Origin: Methylorubrum suomiense
GTDB taxonomy: Bacteria > Pseudomonadota > Alphaproteobacteria > Rhizobiales > Beijerinckiaceae
Direction: 5' to 3'
Assembly: GCF_022179765.1 (NCBI RefSeq)
Contig: NZ_BPRE01000007.1
Location: forward strand, 248,001-312,000
Length of the DNA stretch: 64,000 nt
A program made the translations under genes and the position numbers. The notes below the pieces were generated by a model. It saw only the letters and a program-made list of their open reading frames with translations. It was not told the origin of the DNA and did no database searches. Below, one piece after another: positions 49,364-57,116 of this stretch; position 1 is the stretch's first letter; every line of letters begins with the position of its first letter.

Positions 49364-52306
49364 TCACGCCGCCTTGATCTGGCACAGGGTACACTTCGTC
49401 TCCTGCATGCCCGTCACAGGATCGAAGCCGTAGGTGGTCACAGTATTCACGCTCTCACCCAGGACCACCGGGTCGGTGCCCTTCGGGTAATAGTCGCGCA
49501 TGTCCTTCCCCTGGTACCAACCGGAGAAGTGGAACGGCATGAAGGCCACGCCCTTACCGACGCGATCCGTCACCAGGGCCTTCACCTTGGCCTTCGAGCT
49601 GTTCTCCGGGCCGTAGACCCAGACGAACTGGCCGTCCTTGATGCCGCGATCAGCCGCGTCGCCGGTGTTGATCTCGACGAACATGTCCTGCTGCAGCTCA
49701 GCGAGCCACGGGTTGGACCGGGTCTCCTCGCCGCCGCCCTCGTACTCGACGAGACGGCCGGAGGTGAGGATGATCGGGAAGTCCTTGGCGATGCCCTTGT
49801 CGACCACCGCCTTCTGCACCGTGAGGCCGATATTCGGCACGCGCAGTTGCCGCTCGTCGGGCCGCGTCGGGTACTTGGCCACGAGGTCGGGGCGCGGGGA
49901 GTAGATCGGCTCGCGGTGGACCGGCACCGGGTCGGGCAGGTTCCAGGCGTTGGCCCGGGCCTTGCCGTTGCCGAACGGCGAGACGCCGTGTTCCAGGCAC
50001 ACGCGCTGGATGCCGCCGGACAGGTCGGTCGCCCAGCTCACGGTATCAGGCTTCTCGCCGCCGATCTTGAGGATCGTGGCGCGCTCCTCCTCCGTGAGAT
50101 CCTTGTCCCAACCGAGCTTCTTGAACACCCCGAAGGTGAACTCGGGGTAGCCGTCCGTCAGATCCGAACCCTTCGAGAACGAATCCTCGGCGAGCAGCGT
50201 CGCGCCGTTGCGCTCCGTGCCGAACCGGGCCCGGAAGGTGCCGCCGCCCTCCTTCACGTGAAGGTTGGTGTTGTACAGGATCGCCGAGCCGGGATGCTTC
50301 AACTCCGGCTTACCCCAGCACGGCCAGGGCAGGCCATAGTAATCGCCGCCGACTTCCGGATCGTCCTTCGGCGCCCGCAGGGTGATGAGGTCGAACTTGT
50401 GCTGATTGCGCATATGCGCCTTCAGCCGCTCCGGCGACTGGCCGCTGTAGCCCGTCGACCAACCACCGCGGTTGATCTCGCGCAGGATATCCTCCGCGAC
50501 CGGAATACCGTTCTCGACCTTGATGTTCTTGCAGAGCTTGTCGGCGAAGCCGAGCTTCGTCGCGAGCTTGTAGAGGACTTCGTAGTCATTCTTGGACTCG
50601 AAGGCCGGCTGGACGATCTGCTCGCCCCATTGGATCGAGCGGTTCGAGGCCGTGCGCGAACCATCCATCTCCAGCGAGGTGCAGATCGGCAGCAGGTAGG
50701 TGTTGTCCTGCCGGGCATCGAGCGCCGCGAAGGTGGTCGGATGCGGATCGGCGACAACGAGCAGCTCGAGCTTGTTCATGCCCTCGATCGCCTCGGGCAT
50801 GCGGGTCACGGTGTTGCCGCCATGGCCGAACACCATGAAGGCCTTGACCGGGCTGCGCTGGTCGATCTGCTCGGGCGGCAGGTTCACGGCATCGAACCAC
50901 CGGGTCGAGGTGATGCCGGGCGCCTCCATGTTCTCCTTGCGGGTCCGGGCCTTGCGGCCCGCCTGCGCGGGAACCTCGTCGAAGCGCGATTGCAGCCACT
51001 CGTAGGGCACGTCCCAGACGCGGGCCCAGTGCCGCCAGCCGCCCTCGACGAGGCCGTAATAGAGCGGCAGCGTCGTGACATCGAGGCCGAGATCCGTCGC
51101 GCCCTGCACGTTGGTGTGGCCGCGGAAGATGTTGGCGCCGGTGCCGGGCTTTCCGACGTTGCCGGTGGCGAGGCACAAGATGCAGAGCGCGCGGACGTTG
51201 GCCGTACCGACCGTGTGCTGGGTCGCGCCCATGCACCAGATCAGCGTCGCGGGCTTCTCCTTGGCGAACTTCTCCGCCACGCGCTTGAGCTGCTCGCCCG
51301 GCACGCCGGAGACCCGCTCCACTTCATCGGGCGTCCACTTGGCGACTTCCTTGCGGACGTCATCCATGGCGTAGACGCGCTGCGCAATGAACTCCTTGTC
51401 CTCCCAGCCATTCTGGAAGATGTGCCAGAGGATGCCGTAGACGACCGGAATGTCGGTGCCGGAGCGGATGCGGACGTATTCGGTCGCGTGCGCCGCCGTG
51501 CGGGTGAAGCGCGGATCGATGACGATCATGTTCGCGCGGTTGATCTCCTTGCCCGACAGCACGTGCTGGAGCGAGACCGGATGCGCTTCGGCCGGGTTGC
51601 CGCCGAGCACGATCATCGTCTTGGCGTTGCGGATGTCGTTGTAGCTGTTGGTCTGGGCGCCGTAGCCCCAGGTGTTGGCCACGCCTGCGACCGTGGTCGA
51701 GTGACAGATGCGCGCCTGATGGTCGATCGAGTTCGTGCCCCAGAGGGCCGCGAACTTGCGCATCAGGTAGGACGCCTCGTTGGTGAACTTGGCCGAACCG
51801 AGCCAATAGACGGAATCGGCGCCGTTCTTCTCACGGATGGCCATCAGCTTGTCGCCGATTTCCTCGTAGGCCTGATCCCACGAGATCCGCTTCCACTGCC
51901 CGCCCTCGAGCTTCATCGGATATTTCAGGCGGCGGTCGGACGAGACCAGCTCGCGGATGGCCGCGCCCTTGGCGCAGTGGGTGCCGCGGTTGATCGGGCT
52001 GGCATAGGACGGCTCCTGGCCGACCCAAACGCCGTTGACGACCTCGGCCGTCACCGTGCAGCCCACCGAGCAGTGGGTGCAGACGTTCTTCTTGATGACG
52101 GTGTCCGGACCGACCGCCGAAGAGCCGGCGGCCTGCGCCTTGCGCACGGCGCCGAGTTGGATCGTGCCTGCCGCGGCGAGCGCACCGGCCGTCAGACCGG
52201 AGCGACGCAGGAAGGCGCGGCGGTCGAGAACGCCGGCGGCGAGCCCGGCGGCCACCGCCTGATGCTTGGAGCGGGACGCTTCGCCGCTTCTACGCTTAAT
52301 CAGCAT
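49364..52306 (-). CDS. fdh3A: Formate dehydrogenase alpha subunit (Mo-bisMGD, Cys type, Tat-exported)
   Basis: A 980-residue molybdopterin oxidoreductase oxidising formate to CO2. The Tat signal is DRRAFLRRSGLTAGALAAA. A 4Fe-4S cluster is bound by CTHCSVGC and GTHCAKG. The molybdenum ligand is Cys in ARICHSTTVAGVANTWG (about residue 200), where E. coli FDH-N has selenocysteine; no UGA is read through. The catalytic His follows directly. FRGHTNVQGATDLGLD and the C-terminal molydopterin-binding domain (ILTSGRLVEYEGGGEETRSNPWLAEL) are present. It resembles FDH3 of Methylorubrum. It is preceded by a small Tat protein gene, seven bases upstream. Confidence 0.96.
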   Translation of the reverse strand: MLIKRRSGEASRSKHQAVAAGLAAGVLDRRAFLRRSGLTAGALAAAGTIQLGAVRKAQAAGSSAVGPDTVIKKNVCTHCSVGCTVTAEVVNGVWVGQEPSYASPINRGTHCAKGAAIRELVSSDRRLKYPMKLEGGQWKRISWDQAYEEIGDKLMAIREKNGADSVYWLGSAKFTNEASYLMRKFAALWGTNSIDHQARICHSTTVAGVANTWGYGAQTNSYNDIRNAKTMIVLGGNPAEAHPVSLQHVLSGKEINRANMIVIDPRFTRTAAHATEYVRIRSGTDIPVVYGILWHIFQNGWEDKEFIAQRVYAMDDVRKEVAKWTPDEVERVSGVPGEQLKRVAEKFAKEKPATLIWCMGATQHTVGTANVRALCILCLATGNVGKPGTGANIFRGHTNVQGATDLGLDVTTLPLYYGLVEGGWRHWARVWDVPYEWLQSRFDEVPAQAGRKARTRKENMEAPGITSTRWFDAVNLPPEQIDQRSPVKAFMVFGHGGNTVTRMPEAIEGMNKLELLVVADPHPTTFAALDARQDNTYLLPICTSLEMDGSRTASNRSIQWGEQIVQPAFESKNDYEVLYKLATKLGFADKLCKNIKVENGIPVAEDILREINRGGWSTGYSGQSPERLKAHMRNQHKFDLITLRAPKDDPEVGGDYYGLPWPCWGKPELKHPGSAILYNTNLHVKEGGGTFRARFGTERNGATLLAEDSFSKGSDLTDGYPEFTFGVFKKLGWDKDLTEEERATILKIGGEKPDTVSWATDLSGGIQRVCLEHGVSPFGNGKARANAWNLPDPVPVHREPIYSPRPDLVAKYPTRPDERQLRVPNIGLTVQKAVVDKGIAKDFPIILTSGRLVEYEGGGEETRSNPWLAELQQDMFVEINTGDAADRGIKDGQFVWVYGPENSSKAKVKALVTDRVGKGVAFMPFHFSGWYQGKDMRDYYPKGTDPVVLGESVNTVTTYGFDPVTGMQETKCTLCQIKAA

Positions 52307-52313
52307 CGCCGCC

Positions 52314-52559
52314 TCACTTCGTGCCCGTGGACGCCGGGTCCATGTTCTTCTTCAAGGTCTCGTATCCGTTGGTGCGATAGAACGCCTTGACGTGGTCGCT
52401 CTCGCGGTAGCGGCTCTTGGTCTCTTCGTTGCCGGGGTCGTAGGCCTGAGCCTCGGTCGCCCCCATCGGCGACGCGACGGCCGCCGCGGCGACCACCGTG
52501 CTGCCGCCGAGTGCCCGGAAGAACTGCCGACGACCGAGCGTCTTCCCGTCCTGTCCCAT
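52314..52559 (-). CDS. Formate dehydrogenase region Tat-signal small protein
   Basis: An 81-residue protein that is little more than a Tat signal (LGRRQFFRALGGSTVVAAAAVASPMGATEAQA) and about 40 mature residues ending in DHVKAFYRTNGYETLKKNMDP. This matches the small Tat-target proteins regularly encoded beside cytochrome-linked formate dehydrogenases. GGGGAGACAGG lies before the start. It may be a structural accessory subunit or an export helper; its role is not established. Confidence 0.88.
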   Translation of the reverse strand: MGQDGKTLGRRQFFRALGGSTVVAAAAVASPMGATEAQAYDPGNEETKSRYRESDHVKAFYRTNGYETLKKNMDPASTGTK

Positions 52560-52696
52560 CGTCCTGTCTCCCCTGGCGGAGGCTCATCTCAGATGATCCT
52601 TCCGCGTCGATTTCTGTTCCGCCCCCGAAAACGGAGGCTCGAATTTGTTCCCCGCCGTCGCTCTCCGCGACGACGATGGTTCTGGTGTTCGCCGCC

Positions 52697-53332
52697 TCAG
52701 CCTTCCATTGAGAAGGCTTCGGTCTCGATCTCGATGAAGGTCCGTCCAAGCTCTCCGACGGTCCGGTAGAACCGGCCCGCCTTCGCTTGTTCGAGGTCGG
52801 CGAAGAAGCGCGTCGCCCAGGGCTCGATGTGGCGCGCAAAGAAGCGGGCCTGCATTCCGGGCTCCGCCTCGAACCGACCGGACGCGAGCCCCGCCATGAC
52901 CTCGAAGAGGATGGCGAGGTGATCTTCCGGCTCACTCATCGCCTCGCCCCGCTCGATGCCGAGATGGGACAAATCCTCCCGCACCCGCGCGAGGGGACGC
53001 TCGTTGAGGAAGCCGGTGAGATAGTAGGATGCGTAAGGCAGAAGCTCGCCGCGGCCGACGCCGACGAAGAGCGCGAAGAACTCGCGCTCGACCGCGTTTG
53101 CCGAGGTCGTGGCGGCGGCCCGGCTCAGATCGGACAGGTGACGGCCGAGAGCGCCCTCACCGCCTTCCAACGTTCTCAGGACATCGAGAAGCGCCACGTC
53201 GGGCGCACGTCCGAGGAGGGTCGCCAGCAGATCGTAGTGCTGCGCACGAAGCAGGTCGATATCGTCGACGACTGCGACCGACCCCGACACCCCTTCGGCA
53301 GAATGTGCCAACACCGACGCCACCGAACCCAT
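52697..53332 (-). CDS. TorD/DmsD family Tat proofreading chaperone
   Basis: A 211-residue all-helical chaperone of the TorD family. It has LLRAQHYDLLATLLGRAPDVALLDVL at the N-terminus, AVEREFFALFVGVGRGELLPYASYYLTGFL (FxxLFxG...PYAS motif) and MSEPEDHLAILFEVMAGL (ExPDH-like motif). It probably binds the Tat signal of the alpha subunit until the Mo cofactor is inserted. The ATG at 53332 has GGAGGG upstream. A good promoter candidate lies at 53373-53401. Confidence 0.9.
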   Translation of the reverse strand: MGSVASVLAHSAEGVSGSVAVVDDIDLLRAQHYDLLATLLGRAPDVALLDVLRTLEGGEGALGRHLSDLSRAAATTSANAVEREFFALFVGVGRGELLPYASYYLTGFLNERPLARVREDLSHLGIERGEAMSEPEDHLAILFEVMAGLASGRFEAEPGMQARFFARHIEPWATRFFADLEQAKAGRFYRTVGELGRTFIEIETEAFSMEG

Positions 53333-53372
53333 CGTCCCTCCGGGCCCATGCCCGGACCGCTTGTTTGGACCG

Positions 53373-53401
53373 ATAATAAAAAGCGTTTGAGTTGGCCGCA
53401 A
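53373..53401 (-). promoter_or_regulatory. Candidate promoter for torD-fdh genes
   Basis: On the minus strand TTGCGG (53401-53396) and TATTAT (53378-53373) are separated by 17 bases. The -10 matches consensus at five of six positions. The predicted start lies about 35 bases before torD, so torD and the structural genes could be transcribed apart from the DUF genes upstream. Confidence 0.5.
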
Positions 53402-53417
53402 TCAGATTTTGTCAGAA

Positions 53418-54152
53418 TTAGACCGGTATCGCGCCTCCATGTCGCCGCATGCGCGGTTCCATCGACGGAACTCTTGCCACTTCGGATTGCGCCGCCGAGG
53501 GGATCGCCGCCGTGGCTGGCCGCAACGCCTCACCGGGAACCGGTTCGTCCTCCAGGGCCACCTCGACGGGGGGCGTCGCGTCGGCCGGGGCGGGATTCGA
53601 TTCGTCGATCAATTCTTCCGGGTGTTCGCCGGGAGGGGCTTTCGCTTCGGCGGGATCGCGGAACAGACGAGCGAGCATCGCCTTCACGTCGTCGCTCGGC
53701 AGAAGCGGCCCGAGACCCGGCACGCCGCCCGGCGTATTCCAGTCATAGGCGTATTCCCGCGCCTCGCTCACGAAATCGCGGATGCCGGGATCGAGCGACC
53801 ACATCCGACGCAAAGCCGCGTTGCGCAGGGCCGTGGGCACGCCGGATCTCAGGAATGGCGTGAGGTCGGTCTCGGGCGTCAGCGCGTCGAGGGACGGGAG
53901 GTCTGCGAGAAGATCCGGCTCAGCATTGGCATCGGCGCCCAGCTCGGGGATCGTTTGGCGATCGTCCGGCGCCCCGCTCGCGCCATGCGGGGACGATGGG
54001 AGCGGTGAAATCGCCTGGAGTTCAACCGCTCCGTCCAAATCCCCCACGCTTGGCGCCGTGGGCGTGAGCGATGCTTCCCTGGTCGCAGTCTGCTCGGCGA
54101 CCCGCACGGCCTCCTTGCGCCGGGCCCAACGGGAGAGGAATCCGTCGCTCAT
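53418..54152 (-). CDS. DUF3306 protein, FDH-associated
   Basis: A 244-residue protein with the DUF3306 start (FLSRWARRKEAVRVAE) and a structured centre (PFLRSGVPTALRNAALRRMWSLDPGIRDFVSEAREYAYDWNTPGGVPGLGPL), the family hallmark. The rest is acidic, Pro/Ala-rich and probably disordered. No signal peptide is seen, so it is likely cytoplasmic. The start overlaps the DUF3305 stop by four bases. DUF3305 and DUF3306 genes commonly sit beside formate dehydrogenase genes; the function is unknown, with a maturation role likely. Confidence 0.88.
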   Translation of the reverse strand: MSDGFLSRWARRKEAVRVAEQTATREASLTPTAPSVGDLDGAVELQAISPLPSSPHGASGAPDDRQTIPELGADANAEPDLLADLPSLDALTPETDLTPFLRSGVPTALRNAALRRMWSLDPGIRDFVSEAREYAYDWNTPGGVPGLGPLLPSDDVKAMLARLFRDPAEAKAPPGEHPEELIDESNPAPADATPPVEVALEDEPVPGEALRPATAAIPSAAQSEVARVPSMEPRMRRHGGAIPV

Positions 54153-54652
54153 TCCCCCCTCCCCTCGATGCGGGCACTGCGGGCCAGGGCTTCCGGGTCG
54201 GCCCGGTCGCGCTTGCGCTTCTCGAAGATGCGCTCGATGTGAAAGGCTTCGAAGAAGGCCAGCAGCTTGGCCTGAATCTCCGGCGGCATCGGCACGGCCT
54301 CGACGATTTCGCCGATCCCCTCCGCCATCGCTTCGCCCTCGTAGGGGTCGGCCGTCACGGTCGCGATCTCGTACGTCTCCTCGCCCGTGTTGCGCAGGGA
54401 GACCCAGAGGGACGGTCGTCCGGATACGAGGTTGTCGCGGTAATGCGCGGTTTCGGCCATGTGCAGCGAAACTTCGTACGCGCCGGCATAGAAGGTCGCC
54501 TCGTCATCGGTCTCACCCAGTTGGGTCCAGGCGGGCGCGTCCGGGGCGGCGGGAAGCGCCGCGACCGGGAGCCAGGCATGGCTCGCCCACGGTCCCTTGA
54601 GGCGTCGACGGGCGACGATGATGCCGACCTCGAAGCGATCCTGCGGCGTCAT
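54149..54652 (-). CDS. DUF3305 protein, FDH-associated
   Basis: A 167-residue DUF3305 protein. Typical are FEVGIIVARRRLKGPWASHAWLPVAALP at the start, the beta-rich AGAYEVSLHMAETAHYRDNLVSGRPSLWVSLR and TADPYEGEAMAEGIGEIVEAVPMPPEIQAKLLAFFEAFHIERIFEKRKRD. It appears soluble and cytoplasmic. It lies between DUF6352 and DUF3306 with a four-base overlap with the latter. Role unknown; consistently linked to formate dehydrogenase. Confidence 0.88.
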   Translation of the reverse strand: MTPQDRFEVGIIVARRRLKGPWASHAWLPVAALPAAPDAPAWTQLGETDDEATFYAGAYEVSLHMAETAHYRDNLVSGRPSLWVSLRNTGEETYEIATVTADPYEGEAMAEGIGEIVEAVPMPPEIQAKLLAFFEAFHIERIFEKRKRDRADPEALARSARIEGRGE

Positions 54653-54661
54653 GTGAAATCC

Positions 54662-55666
54662 TCAGGCGGCGCGGTCGAGGGCCAGGGGCAGGCCGACGAC
54701 GAGGTTGTGCGGCTTTAACGTCACGGTCTTCTGGGCGTTCATGGCGAGCAGAAGATAGACCGGCCTCTCCCCGACCCGCGGATCGACGCGGGCCTGATCG
54801 GCGAAGGTCAGGGCGAAGACGGCCAGGAGTCGCTCGCGGGCGGCCGCATCGAGTGCGTCGCCGTTCCACAGGGCATTGCCGATCCGGGTGGCTTCGGCGT
54901 CGAGCCCCACGAACCAGCGCCAGTCCGGATCCTCCAGTCCGTCGCGCAGTTCGACGCGGATCGCGGTGTTGAGCAGATGGCCGACATAGGCTTCGATGGC
55001 GCGGGCCAGCCCGGCGCGCGCTTTGGCGCTGTTCAGGTTCAAGGCCATCGTGAACGCGTCGGACCGGCTCCAGTAGGTCCAGGCGTTGTCGTCGTTCAGC
55101 ACGTCGAGTTCGTTGGCCGCTTCCTTGCCGAGCATGGAGACGAGGGGCGAGAGCGGGGAGGATCCCTCACGCGCCTCGATCACCTCGGCATCGGCGAGCA
55201 GCACCGCACCCTCGTGCAGGCTGACCCGTTGCGGGCGGAAGAACAGCTCGGCCGCTCGCAGGACATGCGGGTCGTCGCAGCCGTCGAGCGCGTTGCGCAG
55301 GATCAGGTGGCAGAGCTGGTTCAGGAACAGACCCGGCACGTTCTGCAGGCCGCCGCGCACCAGGGCGAGATAGGCCGCCTCCACCGAGCGGGCGGCGAGC
55401 AACCGATCCCGGAAGGCGAGCATCACCTCCCAATTCTCGCGCGCATCCGCGTCGGCGATGGCGCGCAGATCCTCGGCCGAGACCGGGCGGCGGGGCTCGG
55501 CCATCAACGATGCGTGCAGCGCCCGTTCGGCGGCGCAGGCCTCGTCCGGCGGCATCAATTCGGGCCGGGCGAGATAGGCGAGGATCAGTTCATCCGTGAC
55601 GGCCAACCCGCCGCCTTCGTGGCGTTGCGTCAGGTGGTGGCCACTCGAAACCCAGAACTCGGTCAT
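54662..55666 (-). CDS. DUF6352 protein, FDH-associated
   Basis: A 334-residue protein with no signal peptide or membrane helix. It starts MTEFWVSSGHHLTQR and has distinctive blocks GLQNVPGLFLNQLCHLILRNALDGCDDPHVLRAAELFFRPQRVSLHEGAVLLAD and ANELDVLNDDNAWTYWSRSDAFTMALNLN. The fit is to the DUF6352 family encoded in formate dehydrogenase loci. The Cys and His residues (CHLILRN, GCDDPH) are candidates for metal or cofactor contacts, but this is speculation. It begins four bases after the DUF6505 gene ends. Confidence 0.75.
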   Translation of the reverse strand: MTEFWVSSGHHLTQRHEGGGLAVTDELILAYLARPELMPPDEACAAERALHASLMAEPRRPVSAEDLRAIADADARENWEVMLAFRDRLLAARSVEAAYLALVRGGLQNVPGLFLNQLCHLILRNALDGCDDPHVLRAAELFFRPQRVSLHEGAVLLADAEVIEAREGSSPLSPLVSMLGKEAANELDVLNDDNAWTYWSRSDAFTMALNLNSAKARAGLARAIEAYVGHLLNTAIRVELRDGLEDPDWRWFVGLDAEATRIGNALWNGDALDAAARERLLAVFALTFADQARVDPRVGERPVYLLLAMNAQKTVTLKPHNLVVGLPLALDRAA

Positions 55667-55670
55667 CGTG

Positions 55671-56228
55671 TCAGCGTCCCGGAGCGGCGTCGCGGAGGAG
55701 CCCGACGAGGTCGGCCTCTTCCTCGGCGGCGTCCTCATCGGTCTCTATGAAATGGAAGGCCCGGGCATGCAGCGGGTCGGCACCCGGCGCCCGTTGGTGA
55801 AGCGTGCGGAAGTTCTCGCGGATTTCCCCGCCTTCCGCAGTGCGGTGCAGCGCGACGACGCTGCCGACCGGCAGATGGCAGAGCGAGGCCGACACGGCGA
55901 TCTCCTCCTCGGCGGCGCCGCGCGCCGCCGCGAGGTCCGGCGCTCCGAACCGCTCCAGGATGTGGCGCGCGAGGTCTTCCACCGCCGCCGCACGTTCGGC
56001 CGCGCTCGCCTCGCTGACCACGACCAGGGTTGAAAAGCCGAGGGAGCGCACGCCGACGAAGCCGGATCGGAACGCCGCCCGAGCCTTGCCGGTCAGCGTG
56101 TCGGGATCGGCGTCGAGAAACAGGAACGAACCGGTCACCGCCCACTCGCCGGGTTCGGCGGCGTCCGCGAAGACGAAGGTGTCGGAGGGGTCGAGCCGCA
56201 GGGTACGCGGCAATCTCAAGCCGCTCAC
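55671..56228 (-). CDS. DUF6505 protein, FDH-associated
   Basis: A 185-residue soluble protein. It begins with GTG at 56228, which overlaps the stop of the upstream ligase-like gene (GTGA), and reads LRLPRTLRLDPSDTFVFADAAEPGEWAVTGSFLF, LVVVSEASAAERAAAVEDLARHILERFG and EEEIAVSASLCHLPVGSVVALHR. The pattern fits DUF6505, another companion of formate dehydrogenase in alphaproteobacteria. No catalytic motif recognised. Confidence 0.72.
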   Translation of the reverse strand: MSGLRLPRTLRLDPSDTFVFADAAEPGEWAVTGSFLFLDADPDTLTGKARAAFRSGFVGVRSLGFSTLVVVSEASAAERAAAVEDLARHILERFGAPDLAAARGAAEEEIAVSASLCHLPVGSVVALHRTAEGGEIRENFRTLHQRAPGADPLHARAFHFIETDEDAAEEEADLVGLLRDAAPGR

Positions 56229-56971
56229 AGCCGCACCGTCCCGGTGTAGGGGTCGCGCCAAGCGGGCACGTCCAGAACGGGCTGGAGCGGCCACGATTCG
56301 ACCTGTGCATCCGGCCGGTGCAGCCTCAGATCGCCCACGGCGTCGATCTCTACGCGAGCGCCCGGCGGCAGGACGAGGTGATCAAGATACCGCTGCGCCA
56401 GAACCGAGAAACCGTCCTCGCTCCAGATCTCGAACGCCTTGGTGAGAAGCCGAGCGAAGCTCTCGGCGAGGGGCCCGGCGAGATCGGGCGGAAAGCCCTC
56501 CTCCTCCAGCGAGGTGGAATCGGGCGTCAGCCCCGGATCGCCCGCATGGCGCTTCGAGGCGATGAGGCTCGCCGAGAACACGAGCCAATCCGGAACGGTG
56601 TCCTCACGGCACCCATCGGGCCAACCGAGCCGGCCACCGCCGAGGCGCCCCTGGTTAAAGTGGAGAGTGTCGGGCCAAGCGATGACGACAGGAATTTCCG
56701 GCGGGCCGAAGCCGCCGATGGCCTCGGCCATCGCCCACATTCCGGCAAACAACGCGCGGCGCGCGGGCGCCAGCGGCTCGTCCGGGGCGAGCACCACGGC
56801 AAGGGTCACGGTTCCGTCGCGTTCGCCGAGCAGCAACGTGCCCGGCTCCGCGCCCTCCTCGGCACTGCGGCAGGCCTGCGCATGCACGTCCGCAGCCGGC
56901 TCTGCCATGCGGGCGGTGAAGGCCGGTGGAAGGATGAGGTCCGCCGGGCGGTCCTCGGAGATGGAAATCAT
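56225..56971 (-). CDS. Biotin/lipoate--protein ligase-like protein (DUF4444)
   Basis: A 248-residue protein with the fold of biotin/lipoate ligases and a C-terminal DUF4444 domain. Signs are LILPPAFTARMAEP, GTVTLAVVLAPDEPLAPARRALFAGMWAMAEAIGGF, IAWPDTLHFNQGRLGGGRLGWPD (WPND-like motif with Asn missing) and LVFSASLIASK. The C-terminal part reads FEIWSEDGFSVLAQRYLDHLVLPPGARVEIDAVGDL. The classical GRGRxGR loop is not seen. It heads the minus-strand operon; any ligase activity is unproven. Confidence 0.78.
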   Translation of the reverse strand: MISISEDRPADLILPPAFTARMAEPAADVHAQACRSAEEGAEPGTLLLGERDGTVTLAVVLAPDEPLAPARRALFAGMWAMAEAIGGFGPPEIPVVIAWPDTLHFNQGRLGGGRLGWPDGCREDTVPDWLVFSASLIASKRHAGDPGLTPDSTSLEEEGFPPDLAGPLAESFARLLTKAFEIWSEDGFSVLAQRYLDHLVLPPGARVEIDAVGDLRLHRPDAQVESWPLQPVLDVPAWRDPYTGTVRL

Positions 56972-57023
56972 CAGCAATCGTCTTCGGGGCTGCGGCGTCG
57001 CGTCCGCACCCTGGGCCGTGAGC

Positions 57024-57037
57024 CGAGCCATGGCTCG
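57024..57037. promoter_or_regulatory. Perfect 14-base palindrome between FDH accessory operons
   Basis: CGAGCCATGGCTCG is a perfect palindrome in the 145-base divergent region between the ligase-like gene (minus) and the polyferredoxin gene (plus). It could be an operator for both. An AT-rich stretch (57048-57070) just to its right may carry the plus-strand -10 region. Confidence 0.35.
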
Positions 57038-57116
57038 TAGTTTGGAATCGGTATGAGTATATGAAATGAAGGTCCCTCCGCGAAGGGGCCACCCATTGAA
57101 GCAGTCAGGTTCCCCC

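Noticed and set aside
49364..52306. Selenocysteine codon in the formate dehydrogenase alpha subunit
   Set aside because: The active-site position is a Cys codon (ARICHSTT) and the frame is open throughout; no selenocysteine insertion element is needed.
49037..52390. A very long plus-strand open frame (over 1100 codons) opposite the formate dehydrogenase alpha subunit
   Set aside because: Its composition is Arg/Ala/Gly/His-rich without any domain, and it mirrors the codon structure of the real minus-strand gene, as expected in high-GC DNA.
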